From contig NZ_CAJRAF010000002.1 in NCBI RefSeq assembly GCF_907164905.1, positions 3,868,001 to 3,932,000 of the forward strand: a DNA stretch of 64,000 nt. The letters run 5' to 3'. The position numbers were made by a program, and so were the translations under genes. Below, one piece after another: positions 51,076-59,353 of the stretch. The notes under the pieces were generated by a model. That model made no database searches, was not told where the DNA came from, and worked only from the letters and a program-made list of their open reading frames with translations. The stretch is from Dyadobacter sp. CECT 9275 (GTDB lineage Bacteria; Bacteroidota; Bacteroidia; Cytophagales; Spirosomataceae). Every line of letters begins with the position of its first letter. The first letter of the stretch is position 1.

Positions 51076-52479
51076 TTACAAAAGATCTCTGGGATCCGTC
51101 ACTACGCCGGTTACCGCAGCCGCAGCCGCCACAAGCGGGCTGGCCAGAAGCGTTCTTGCACCAGGGCCCTGTCTTCCTTCAAAGTTCCGGTTGGAAGTAC
51201 TTACGGCATATTTGCCAGCGGGTATCTTATCATCGTTCATTGCCAGACAAGCTGAACAACCCGGCTGGCGGAGTTCGAAACCGGCTTCTGTCAGGATATC
51301 GAGTATCCCTTCTTCTCTGATCTGCGCTTCAACGATATGTGAGCCAGGAACCACCCATGCTGTAACATTAGGCGCCTTTTTACGGCCTTTGATGATGGAG
51401 GCAAAAGCTCGAAAATCTTCAATGCGGCCATTGGTGCAGCTTCCTATGAAAACGTAGTCGATTTTCTTTCCGAGCATTGATTCATTTTCATGAAAACCCA
51501 TATAGTTCAGCGACTTGTCGTAAGTAGCCTTGCCGCCTTCCACTTCTTCCGCAGTGGGGATGTTCAGAGAAATTCCCTGGCCCATTCCCGGATTGGTACC
51601 GTAAGTGATCATCGGTTCAATATCGGTGGCGTCAAAGGTATATTCTTTGTCAAAAACAGCACCTTCGTCCGTTTTTAAGGTTTTCCAATAAGCCAGAGCC
51701 TTATCCCATTTTTCTCCTTTTGGAGCTTGCTCGCGGCCATAGATGTAATCAAAAGTAGTTTGGTCCGGCGCGATCATTCCACCGCGGGCTCCCATTTCGA
51801 TACTCATGTTACAGACCGTCATACGACCTTCCATGGTCATATTTTCAAAAACATCTCCTGCATATTCTACGAAATAACCCGTAGCACCTGCCGTTGTCAG
51901 TTTTGAAATGATATACAACGTTACGTCTTTTGGTGTAACTGCTTTGCCTAACGTACCATTTACGTTCACACGCATTTTCTTTGGTTTTGGCTGCATGATA
52001 CATTGAGAGGACAAAACCATCTCAACCTCGGAAGTTCCGATACCAAATGCAATAGCACCAAATGCACCATGTGTGGATGTATGCGAGTCACCACAAACGA
52101 TGGTCATACCGGGTAATGTAATTCCGTTTTCGGGACCTACAACGTGCACGATACCGTTCCGGGCATTGCCTAAACCCCAGTGAGAAATGCCATATTTAGC
52201 AGAGTTTTCCTCCAGTGCTTTGAGCTGGTTAGCCGAAAGCGGATCCTGTACCGGAAGATGCTGGTTAATAGTGGGAGTGTTGTGGTCGGCGGTGGCAAAG
52301 GTACGCTCAGGATAGATAACACCTATATTTCTGGTTTCAAGACCAAGAAAGGCAACCGGGCTGGTTACTTCATGTATGAAATGACGGTCGATGAAAAAGA
52401 CATCCGGGCCATCTTCAATTTTGCGTACAACGTGTGCATCCCACACTTTGTCGAACAGGGTACTCGCTTGATTACTCAT
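51076..52479 (-). CDS. leuC: 3-isopropylmalate dehydratase large subunit
   Basis: 467 residues starting [18 protein letters not shown]. Aconitase-family blocks are [35 protein letters not shown] (first iron-sulfur cysteine) and [12 protein letters not shown] (the other two), so the 4Fe-4S cluster ligands are present. The ATG at 52479 fits the family start; an ATG at 52530 would add 17 unrelated residues. It follows the AraC-type gene by about 220 bases and probably starts its own leu transcript. No leader peptide or terminator is seen upstream. Confidence 0.95.
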   Translation of the reverse strand: MSNQASTLFDKVWDAHVVRKIEDGPDVFFIDRHFIHEVTSPVAFLGLETRNIGVIYPERTFATADHNTPTINQHLPVQDPLSANQLKALEENSAKYGISHWGLGNARNGIVHVVGPENGITLPGMTIVCGDSHTSTHGAFGAIAFGIGTSEVEMVLSSQCIMQPKPKKMRVNVNGTLGKAVTPKDVTLYIISKLTTAGATGYFVEYAGDVFENMTMEGRMTVCNMSIEMGARGGMIAPDQTTFDYIYGREQAPKGEKWDKALAYWKTLKTDEGAVFDKEYTFDATDIEPMITYGTNPGMGQGISLNIPTAEEVEGGKATYDKSLNYMGFHENESMLGKKIDYVFIGSCTNGRIEDFRAFASIIKGRKKAPNVTAWVVPGSHIVEAQIREEGILDILTEAGFELRQPGCSACLAMNDDKIPAGKYAVSTSNRNFEGRQGPGARTLLASPLVAAAAAVTGVVTDPRDLL

Positions 52480-52701
52480 AATTAACAAGATAAATTTTCG
52501 CCATTTTTCATTTCCGGTCATCAGGAACAAGCCCCAAACGCGGTACTACCTCTGAGGCGGGAAATGAGGATACAAATTACCATATAATAAAGGGAAGTTG
52601 TATAACGTAAAACGTTCAAAAAATAGCGATTTTGGTTTTGAGGGTGGGTTTGGGCGGGAATTGGCATTTGCTGGCATTCTTTGTGAAATTTATTGCCGCT
52701 C

Positions 52702-53550
52702 TTATCCCTGCCTTTTCGGTGTTACTCCAAATCTCTCCTTATAACTTTTAATAAAATGTGAAACACTTTCATAACCAATTTCGGTACTGATTTCAGATAC
52801 ATTCCTGGTGCTGTTCCGGAGCAAAAAATCGGCATAATCCAGCCTTTTGTTTTTGAGCCAGTAGGCAGGTGAAGTCTTGAATTCATCCTGGAAATCACGT
52901 TTGAAAACAGATAGGCTCCTGCCCGAAAGCCGGGCCAATTCGTTTAATGTCAATGGTTTAAGATAGTAGCTGTTCATGAGAAAGGGAAGGTCTACCTTTT
53001 CTCCTTTATAAAGGCTGTATAAGATAGCCCTGAGTTGTTTGGATCCGTCCAATTCCAGCAGGTGCAAAAGCAGTTCCTGAAACTTGAGCCTTAAAAAGTG
53101 ATTTTTCAGTTCTGCCCGTGAACGGAAATAGGGAAAAACGGACTGGATGAACTTTTCAAAATTCTCGTCTGATTTTAACAGCAGTATCGGATACTGCGCC
53201 TGGATACCATTTTCTTCGCTGTTGAATAGTTCGGGATGCAGACTTACGAACTCTTTCAGAAGCTTTTCGTCAAAAAAGAAAACCAGGCTTTTATAGGATT
53301 CATTGATTGATTCGGACATTAAATAAAAACCTCGCTGAATGAAGAGAATATCGCCCTTTTCCACATGGACCTCCTGTGTGGGGCTTGTAAATTTTTTCTC
53401 TCCTTCCAGCACTACGATGACGGCGTGTTCTTCAAAAAAAACGTCGTATTTGGAAGGGTATACCTCGTTACGATAAGCAACAAAAGTCATATCCTGAATC
53501 TTGAGAGATTCAAATTCCTGAGAGCTGATATCTGATGGAACGCGTAGCAT
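52702..53550 (-). CDS. AraC-family transcriptional regulator (ExsA-like N-terminus)
   Basis: 282 residues. The N-terminal half is a cupin-like sensing domain (EEHAVIVVLEGEKKFTS, VEKGDILFIQRGFYLM). The C-terminal half has two helix-turn-helix motifs: LTLNELARLSGRSLSVFKRD, then NVSEISTEIGYESVSHFIKS ending RFGVTPKRQG. It starts 5 bases after the ilvA stop and is followed by leuC, so it may be translated from the ilvA message. A role in control of this amino acid cluster is likely from position, but the ligand and targets are not known. Confidence 0.85.
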   Translation of the reverse strand: MLRVPSDISSQEFESLKIQDMTFVAYRNEVYPSKYDVFFEEHAVIVVLEGEKKFTSPTQEVHVEKGDILFIQRGFYLMSESINESYKSLVFFFDEKLLKEFVSLHPELFNSEENGIQAQYPILLLKSDENFEKFIQSVFPYFRSRAELKNHFLRLKFQELLLHLLELDGSKQLRAILYSLYKGEKVDLPFLMNSYYLKPLTLNELARLSGRSLSVFKRDFQDEFKTSPAYWLKNKRLDYADFLLRNSTRNVSEISTEIGYESVSHFIKSYKERFGVTPKRQG

Positions 53551-53555
53551 TACTC

Positions 53556-54803
53556 CTATACTAAAAACTGAAACAGATCGGGCTGATCGTTCAGGTATTC
53601 ATACGTGATCCGGCCTTCATCCATGCGCTGGATGAGGGGTTCGAAATCTTCGCGGTTTTTCAGCTCAATACCTACCAGTGCGGGGCCTTGCTCACGGCTG
53701 GTTTTTTTTACATATTCGAATCTTGCGATATCGTCATTGGGACCCAGTACGTTCAAAAATTCTCTGAAAGCACCAGACCGTTGTGGAAAACGAATGATGA
53801 AGTAGTGTTTCAAGCCTTCATAAAGCAGCGAACGCTCTTTGATTTCTTCGGTGCGGGTGATGTCGTTGTTCCCTCCGCTGATGAGCAGTACCACATTTTT
53901 GCCTTTTATCTCTTCTCTGATCTCGTCCAGTGCTGCAACGGTGAGGGCACCCGCTGGCTCAGCCACGATGGCTTCTTCATTGTAGAGCTGAAGAATGGAT
54001 GAACAAACCTTCCCTTCCGGAATGAGTAAAATTTTGTCCAGACTTTTGCTGCAGATTTCGTAGGTAATATCCCCGGCCCGCCTGACGGCCGCTCCATCCA
54101 CAAATTTGTCGATGTGATCAAGCGTTACTACATGCCCCTGCCGGATGGCCTCATGCATGGTCGGGGAACCCTGAGGCTCAACTCCTATGAGTTTCGTTTT
54201 GGGAGAAAGCTGCTGGAAAACGGTAGATATACCCGAAGCCAACCCGCCGCCGCCAATGGCCATTAACAAATAATCGATCTTGAAATGGGCATCTTTGAAA
54301 ATCTCTAGGCCCACGGTTCCCTGGCCTTCAATAACCTGCAGATCGTCAAACGGGTGAACAAAAATGGCGTTTGTGATATCCCGGTATTGTATTGAGGCGT
54401 GATAGGCATCGTCGTAGGTATCTCCAACCAAGTGAATTTCAATCCATTCTTTACCGAATAAGCGGACCTGTTTAACCTTCTGGGCCGGTGTGGTGGTTGG
54501 CATAAAGATAGCACCTTTCACCTCCATTTTGCGGCAGGCATAGGCAACACCCTGTGCATGATTGCCTGCACTGGCGCAAACCACACCGCCAGCTAGCTCG
54601 GCAGCACTCAGGCTTGCCATTTTATTATAAGCTCCTCTGATTTTGTACGACCGGACGGTTTGCAGATCTTCCCTTTTCAGATAAATATTGGCCTCATACT
54701 GTTCCGACAAATGCAGGTTGTGCATCAGAGGGGTATGGTTAATCACGCCGCGGAGCCTTTCAGCTGCCAGGAATATGTTGTCTAATGAGAGCTGCGAATC
54801 CAA
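53556..54803 (-). CDS. ilvA: Threonine ammonia-lyase (threonine dehydratase)
   Basis: 415 residues. The PLP lysine is in SYKIRGAYN, and the glycine-rich phosphate loop is GGGGLASG. CASAGNHAQGVAYAC and ISGGNNDI are also typical. A single C-terminal ACT-like domain (HYFIIRFPQRSGAFREFL ... GIELKNREDFEPLI) allows allosteric control, as in short-type biosynthetic enzymes. It forms 2-oxobutyrate for isoleucine. It lies behind the ilvC terminator and the nucleotidyltransferase-like pair, so its transcription may not simply follow ilvC. Confidence 0.93.
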   Translation of the reverse strand: MDSQLSLDNIFLAAERLRGVINHTPLMHNLHLSEQYEANIYLKREDLQTVRSYKIRGAYNKMASLSAAELAGGVVCASAGNHAQGVAYACRKMEVKGAIFMPTTTPAQKVKQVRLFGKEWIEIHLVGDTYDDAYHASIQYRDITNAIFVHPFDDLQVIEGQGTVGLEIFKDAHFKIDYLLMAIGGGGLASGISTVFQQLSPKTKLIGVEPQGSPTMHEAIRQGHVVTLDHIDKFVDGAAVRRAGDITYEICSKSLDKILLIPEGKVCSSILQLYNEEAIVAEPAGALTVAALDEIREEIKGKNVVLLISGGNNDITRTEEIKERSLLYEGLKHYFIIRFPQRSGAFREFLNVLGPNDDIARFEYVKKTSREQGPALVGIELKNREDFEPLIQRMDEGRITYEYLNDQPDLFQFLV

Positions 54804-54821
54804 GAGGTAACTTATTTATGA

Positions 54822-55028
54822 TCATGCTGCAATCTGAATTTTTGCATTGATCGCGTTTGAAAGTAATTCGGCTAATTGTTGAGACAATTCTGTTTTCAAA
54901 GCCTGATACTGATTGATAATAATTTCTTCTGTTCCGGCATTGACATGTGCCCGGATCATTTCTTCTGTCCGTCGAATTTTCTCAAGTGTATGGAAAATTT
55001 CAATTTCAAGCTCATCGTGTATTTCCAT
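54822..55028 (-). CDS. Small helical protein paired with a nucleotidyltransferase-like gene
   Basis: 68 residues, predicted all-helical, acidic, with heptad-like spacing (EIEIFHTLEKIRRTEEMI, LKTELSQQLAELLSNAI). It starts 4 bases after the stop of the nucleotidyltransferase-like gene and ends 18 bases before ilvA. I do not recognise the family. The tight pairing suggests a partner protein, possibly of a toxin-antitoxin-like module. That is inference from arrangement alone. Confidence 0.5.
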   Translation of the reverse strand: MEIHDELEIEIFHTLEKIRRTEEMIRAHVNAGTEEIIINQYQALKTELSQQLAELLSNAINAKIQIAA

Positions 55029-55032
55029 GATA

Positions 55033-55470
55033 TCAGAAGTTTAATTCCAGAAATCCTTTCTTTTTGTTTTTTCTATTACTTGAAAAGAAATGAAGCCAAT
55101 ACAACTGGTCGAACCAGGTAAGCTGATGGCTGGTATGTTCTTCTGGAAACTTTTTTATGTAATACAAATCTACAAATTCCGTCTTGCGTTTTAGCTTAGA
55201 AAGCTGATTCTCTTTTAACCTGAAAATTTCGAAAGGAATAAATGCTACTACGTCAATATCTCTGGGATCAATTTTTTTTGTGGCGAAACTTCCATCTATC
55301 CAAAGAGTAACTGGGCTACCGACGATATCTCTTAATTCGTTTAAGACAGAATAAAAGTGAACCAGCAAAGATTTTCTGTGGTCGTTATTGCAAAAGACCT
55401 CTTCAAATTCACTTAAAGAGATAGGGATAGTGGTGTATGGGAATATATTCCCTTGACTGTCAAATTGCAT
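55033..55470 (-). CDS. Small nucleotidyltransferase-like protein (resembles DUF6932 type)
   Basis: 145 residues from the ATG at 55470. The pattern LWIDGSFATKKIDPRDIDVV is a GS-x9-DxD arrangement as in Pol-beta-type nucleotidyltransferases. The start QFDSQGNIFPYTTIPISLSEF and the end KKGFLEL fit small stand-alone members. The ATG at 55497 is rejected because it lies in the loop of the ilvC terminator hairpin. The gene sits between ilvC and ilvA, unrelated to branched-chain synthesis, and is probably an inserted module with the 68-residue gene after it. The target, if any, is unknown. Confidence 0.6.
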   Translation of the reverse strand: MQFDSQGNIFPYTTIPISLSEFEEVFCNNDHRKSLLVHFYSVLNELRDIVGSPVTLWIDGSFATKKIDPRDIDVVAFIPFEIFRLKENQLSKLKRKTEFVDLYYIKKFPEEHTSHQLTWFDQLYWLHFFSSNRKNKKKGFLELNF

Positions 55471-55474
55471 AGTT

Positions 55475-55508
55475 AAAAAATTACCCCTGGATATCATTCC
55501 AGGGGTAA
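55475..55508 (-). terminator. Intrinsic terminator after ilvC
   Basis: On the minus strand TTACCCCTGG and CCAGGGGTAA form a perfect 10-bp stem (55508-55499 with 55490-55481) with an 8-base loop, followed by six T residues. It lies 33 bases after the ilvC stop and separates ilvDBNC from the downstream genes. Confidence 0.85.
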
Positions 55509-55541
55509 GCTCATTAAAGGATTCAATTCTGATAATCCAAA

Positions 55542-56588
55542 TTAATTACGTTCCGGACGTAAGCTACGTACGGTAGCGCCTGCGCGCCACATTTCCGACT
55601 CACGAAGTTCAGCAAGCTCTTCTTCCAGTTTCACACGGTAGTCGGGCTGTGAATTGCGGGTGATGGAAATGGATGCTTGCTCGCCACTTTTTACAGAGTT
55701 GTAAAGTTGTTCGAAAACAGGCTTGGTGGCATCACGGAAAGGTTTCCACCAGTCAAGTGCACCGCGTTGTGCCGTTGTTGAACAGTTGGCATACATCCAG
55801 TCCATTCCGTTTTCGGCAACAAGCGGCATCAATGATTGTGTCAGCTCTTCTACTGTTTCATTGAATGCTTCTGAAGGAGAGTGTCCGTTTGAACGCAGTA
55901 CTTCATACTGAGCAGCGAATATTCCCTGAATAGCACCCATTAAAGTTCCGCGCTCACCGGTAAGGTCAGACGTTACTTCACGGTAGAAATCAGTTTCAAA
56001 CAAATATCCTGATCCAACACCGATACCCATTGCAATACATTTCTCACGTGCTTTTCCGGTTGCATCCTGGAAAACAGCGAAAGAAGAATTTAACCCTTTT
56101 CCTTCAACGAACATACGGCGAAGTGAAGTACCTGATCCTTTAGGAGCTACCAGATATACATCCACATCAGCAGGAGGAACGATTCCGGTCTGATCTTTAT
56201 ATGTTACACCGAAACCATGGGAGAAATACAGGGATTTTCCGGCCGTAAGATTTGCTTTAACCGTAGGCCACAGCTCAATTTGAGCGGCGTCAGAAAGCAG
56301 GTAACAGATGATCGTTCCTTTTGCAAGTGCTTCTTCAATTTCGAAAAGCGTTTCGCCAGGTACCCATCCGTCTGCGATTGCCTTATCCCAGGATTTACCA
56401 CCTTTACGTTGCCCAACAATTACATTAAATCCATTGTCGCGCATATTCAAACTTTGGCCAGGGCCTTGTACGCCGTATCCGATTACAGCAATAGTCTCAG
56501 TAGAAAGTACTTCACGCGCTTTTTCAAGTGGAAACTCTTCACGGGTTACTACTTCTTCTTCGAGCCCGCCGAAATTTAATTTTGCCAT
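55542..56588 (-). CDS. ilvC: Ketol-acid reductoisomerase
   Basis: 348 residues. The Rossmann fingerprint is in IAVIGYGVQGPGQSLNMRDNG. The catalytic domain shows FSHGFGVTY, VAPKGSGTSLRRMF, DLTGERGTLMGAIQGIFAAQ and ETVEELTQSLMPLV, with the metal-binding acidic residues. It converts acetolactate or acetohydroxybutyrate to the dihydroxy acids. It follows ilvN by 60 bases. A strong terminator marks the 3' end of this part of the operon. Confidence 0.96.
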   Translation of the reverse strand: MAKLNFGGLEEEVVTREEFPLEKAREVLSTETIAVIGYGVQGPGQSLNMRDNGFNVIVGQRKGGKSWDKAIADGWVPGETLFEIEEALAKGTIICYLLSDAAQIELWPTVKANLTAGKSLYFSHGFGVTYKDQTGIVPPADVDVYLVAPKGSGTSLRRMFVEGKGLNSSFAVFQDATGKAREKCIAMGIGVGSGYLFETDFYREVTSDLTGERGTLMGAIQGIFAAQYEVLRSNGHSPSEAFNETVEELTQSLMPLVAENGMDWMYANCSTTAQRGALDWWKPFRDATKPVFEQLYNSVKSGEQASISITRNSQPDYRVKLEEELAELRESEMWRAGATVRSLRPERN

Positions 56589-56648
56589 TGATTATTGATT
56601 GGATGATTGATTACTGATAAATAAAAAGCAATACTACTAAAAATTGAA

Positions 56649-57182
56649 TTACTGATAATACTCCCATTCTGCTTCCGGCAGATAATCTACCAGAGTCTGA
56701 GGCGATTTGCTCACCGCAACCCGTCCCGAACGAACAAATTCCAGTATGCCATGTGGCTTGATATAGTCAAAGAATTCAAAGATTTCTTCTTCCGTACCCG
56801 TCTTCTGGATGATCACATAGGTGAGATGCCAGTAAACTACCCAGGCTTTATGTACCTTGTTAATGGTTTCAATGTCAAGCGGTTTCGCACCAATTGGGGT
56901 TGAAATCTTAAACATGGCAATTTCATTGAAAGCAATGTCATCATTCAGATATCCGAATACTGCCAATACTTCTATCACCTTGCGAATCTGGCGCACCAGC
57001 TTTTCAACTGCCTCCCGGGAATCATGACGAATGACGATCGTGAAGCGGGATATACCCTTACGTTCCGTTTCCGAAACCGTCAGACTTTCAATATTGATGC
57101 GCCGGCGGGTCAGGATCGTAGTTATTTTGTTGAGTATCCCAATCGTATTTTCCGTGAAGACACAAATGGTGTATGTGGTCAT
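56649..57182 (-). CDS. ilvN: Acetolactate synthase small (regulatory) subunit
   Basis: 177 residues. An N-terminal ACT domain (TICVFTENTIGILNKITTIL, RRINIESLTVSETERKGISR) binds valine in the family. A C-terminal domain (KPLDIETINKVHKAWVVYW) completes the subunit. It gives feedback control to IlvB. It is 62 bases after ilvB in the same direction. Confidence 0.93.
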   Translation of the reverse strand: MTTYTICVFTENTIGILNKITTILTRRRINIESLTVSETERKGISRFTIVIRHDSREAVEKLVRQIRKVIEVLAVFGYLNDDIAFNEIAMFKISTPIGAKPLDIETINKVHKAWVVYWHLTYVIIQKTGTEEEIFEFFDYIKPHGILEFVRSGRVAVSKSPQTLVDYLPEAEWEYYQ

Positions 57183-57244
57183 GGTTATAATTTTTTAGTT
57201 TAATCTGTAAAATGGTACAATCAGCAGGAGAAACTCATTTTACA

Positions 57245-59005
57245 TTATTCCAGTCTGATATCTGCCACACAAGCGCCTGTTGGCACCATCGGGAATACGT
57301 TTTCTTCTTTTTCAACCAGCACTTCCAGCAGATAAGGTTTGTCAGAAGCGAGCATTTTGTCCAGCGAGTCGTTCAGATTTTCCCGGGCCGCGCAGGTATG
57401 GCCTTGAATGCCGAAACCCTTGGCAATGGTTATAAAATCAGGGTTCTGGAGTTCCACAAACGAATAGCGTTTTTGATGAAACAGCTGTTGCCACTGGCGT
57501 ACCATACCCAGGAAGTTGTTATTGAGGATAATGATTTTAACAGGCAGACCGCTTTGCGCAATGGTACCTAATTCCTGAATCGTCATTTGAAAACAGCCGT
57601 CACCAATAATTGCTACTACTTCCCGGTCAGGCGCGCCAACCTTGGCGCCAAAGGATGCGGGAAGTGCAAACCCCATGGTACCCAGGCCGCCCGAAGTAAT
57701 GAAGGAGTTGGATTTTTTGAACTGATAGTAACGTGCCGTCATCATCTGGTGCTGGCCTACATCTGCTACCACGACCGCTTCTCCCTTTGTTTTATCGGAA
57801 AGCGTGCGGATCACCTCCGCCATTTTTATTTTTTCCGTAGTGGGGGCCAGTTCCGGCTGGGTGATTTTCTGATCTTCTATTTCGTCGTATTTTTTAAATT
57901 CGTTCCTCCATGTTTCATGATTATTTTCATTTACAAGAGGCAACAACATCTCCAGAACCTTTTTTGCATCACCTACTACCGGAGCTTCTGCCTTGACGAT
58001 CTTGTCAATTTCGGCGGGGTCAATCTCAATATGTACTACCTTGGCCTGTTTTGCATATCTGCTCAGGTCGCCGGTTACGCGGTCATCAAACCGCATACCC
58101 ACTGCAATGATCACATCGCATTGGTTCGTCAGTACGTTGGTGCCATAATTGCCGTGCATCCCCAGCCATCCTACGTAATTGGGGTGGTCAACGGATACGG
58201 AAGAAAGGCCCAGCAAGGTAGATGCCGCAGGGATATCCGTTTTTTCAATAAATTTCAATAGCTCCTGCTCGGCACCCGCAATCTGCACGCCGTGCCCAAA
58301 AAACAGAAATGGGCGTTTGGCTTCATTGATCAGCTTGGCCGCTGCCGCAACCTGCTCTTCCTTGGGAGACAGGCGTGGATGGTAGCTGATCAGTTTTTCA
58401 CATTTTTTATACGAAAAGGATTTCGTCATCAATTTTTGCTGCGCATCCTTTGTGATATCGATCAAGACAGGGCCGGGGCGGCCAGACTTCGCGATGTAAA
58501 AGGCTTTGGCAATGATCTCCGGAATCTCGTCCGCATTGGTGATCTGGTAATTCCATTTGGTAATGGGGATAGTAACTCCCATCACATCCGTTTCCTGGAA
58601 GGCATCGGTACCCAGTAAATGAGAGGCTACCTGCCCTATGATACAAACCATCGGTGTTGAGTCAATTATAGCATCCGCGATACCTGTAACAAGGTTGGTA
58701 GCACCGGGGCCGGAAGTAACCAGACAAACACCAACATCCCCTGTTATCCTCGCAAAACCCTCTGCCGCGTGTGCTGCGCCCTGCTCGTGACGGACCAGTA
58801 TATGATTGACTTTGTCTTGATAGTCATATATGGCATCATAAACGGGCATAATTGCTCCTCCCGGATAACCAAAGATCGTTTCCACACCTTCTTCAATCAA
58901 TGACTGGATCACGGCATGTGAGCCATTGATTAATTGAGGTTCCGCTGCAACGGCTGCTTGTTGCTCCAATTCGGCGGTTGCTGTTTGTTTTTCGTTAAAT
59001 TCCAT
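57245..59005 (-). CDS. ilvB: Acetolactate synthase large (catalytic) subunit
   Basis: 586 residues, a thiamine-diphosphate enzyme. EGVETIFGYPGGAIMPVYDA is followed by the catalytic-glutamate region VRHEQGAAHAAEGFARITG. The ThDP motif GDGCFQMTIQELGTI ends with ILNNNFLGMVRQWQ. A central FAD-binding type domain completes it. It makes 2-acetolactate from two pyruvates, or acetohydroxybutyrate with 2-oxobutyrate. It is separated from ilvD by a small gene and a nucleotidyltransferase remnant. Confidence 0.96.
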   Translation of the reverse strand: MEFNEKQTATAELEQQAAVAAEPQLINGSHAVIQSLIEEGVETIFGYPGGAIMPVYDAIYDYQDKVNHILVRHEQGAAHAAEGFARITGDVGVCLVTSGPGATNLVTGIADAIIDSTPMVCIIGQVASHLLGTDAFQETDVMGVTIPITKWNYQITNADEIPEIIAKAFYIAKSGRPGPVLIDITKDAQQKLMTKSFSYKKCEKLISYHPRLSPKEEQVAAAAKLINEAKRPFLFFGHGVQIAGAEQELLKFIEKTDIPAASTLLGLSSVSVDHPNYVGWLGMHGNYGTNVLTNQCDVIIAVGMRFDDRVTGDLSRYAKQAKVVHIEIDPAEIDKIVKAEAPVVGDAKKVLEMLLPLVNENNHETWRNEFKKYDEIEDQKITQPELAPTTEKIKMAEVIRTLSDKTKGEAVVVADVGQHQMMTARYYQFKKSNSFITSGGLGTMGFALPASFGAKVGAPDREVVAIIGDGCFQMTIQELGTIAQSGLPVKIIILNNNFLGMVRQWQQLFHQKRYSFVELQNPDFITIAKGFGIQGHTCAARENLNDSLDKMLASDKPYLLEVLVEKEENVFPMVPTGACVADIRLE

Positions 59006-59022
59006 GACTCTTTTTTTATTTA

Positions 59023-59136
59023 TTAGTCGGATGAATTCTCAAGATTTTCAATATCATTAATATCTCTGGGTCTTCCGGCGGCTTTTTTTGCTGCAATCAG
59101 GTCGTTATAATTTATTAGTCTAATCCCATTAGAACT
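59023..59136 (-). pseudogene. C-terminal remnant of a nucleotidyltransferase gene
   Basis: An open frame on the minus strand ending at TAA 59025-59023 encodes SNGIRLINYNDLIAAKKAA then GRPRDINDIENLENSSD. The pattern I-x-x-DLI-x-x-KKAAGRPRD-x-x-DIE is the usual C-terminal end of small nucleotidyltransferases encoded next to genes like the one at 59129-59341. No start codon or upstream domain is present. The rest of the gene seems to have been deleted, with the junction at the end of the 70-residue gene. Confidence 0.6.
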
Positions 59137-59341
59137 TGTGTTTTCCCATTGAAAAAGCACTTCTATCCATTTTTGGGGGATTGTTTAAATCAAATTGGAA
59201 TGCAACACTATTTAGATAATTAGCCGCTTTCAACCTCTCGTAGGATGATCTAGGCTGATTTTTTGAATAATACTTTTCAGTTTCTTCATGCGTCCCTGCA
59301 TGGAAAGCTGTTCTGTCCAATTTGAATTCCCCTTTCTCCAT
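59129..59341 (-). CDS. Small protein of a nucleotidyltransferase-linked family
   Basis: 70 residues. The pattern LDRTAFHAGTHEETEKYYSK, then YERLKAANYLNSVAFQFD and MDRSAFSMGKHKF contains two copies of a DR[TS]AF motif framing a helix. Proteins with this layout are often encoded directly before a nucleotidyltransferase gene in Bacteroidota (recalled, not searched). Here only that partner's tail remains. It lies 12 bases after the ilvD stop, so it is transcribed with the ilv operon. Function unknown. Confidence 0.6.
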   Translation of the reverse strand: MEKGEFKLDRTAFHAGTHEETEKYYSKNQPRSSYERLKAANYLNSVAFQFDLNNPPKMDRSAFSMGKHKF

Positions 59342-59353
59342 ATTCTTCTTATA

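Noticed and set aside
52480..52701. A third attenuator upstream of leuC
   Set aside because: I looked for a short Leu/Ile/Val-rich frame and a terminator hairpin on the minus strand and found neither.
57587..58261. 224-codon open frame on the plus strand within ilvB
   Set aside because: It is antisense to ilvB, without a domain or promoter.
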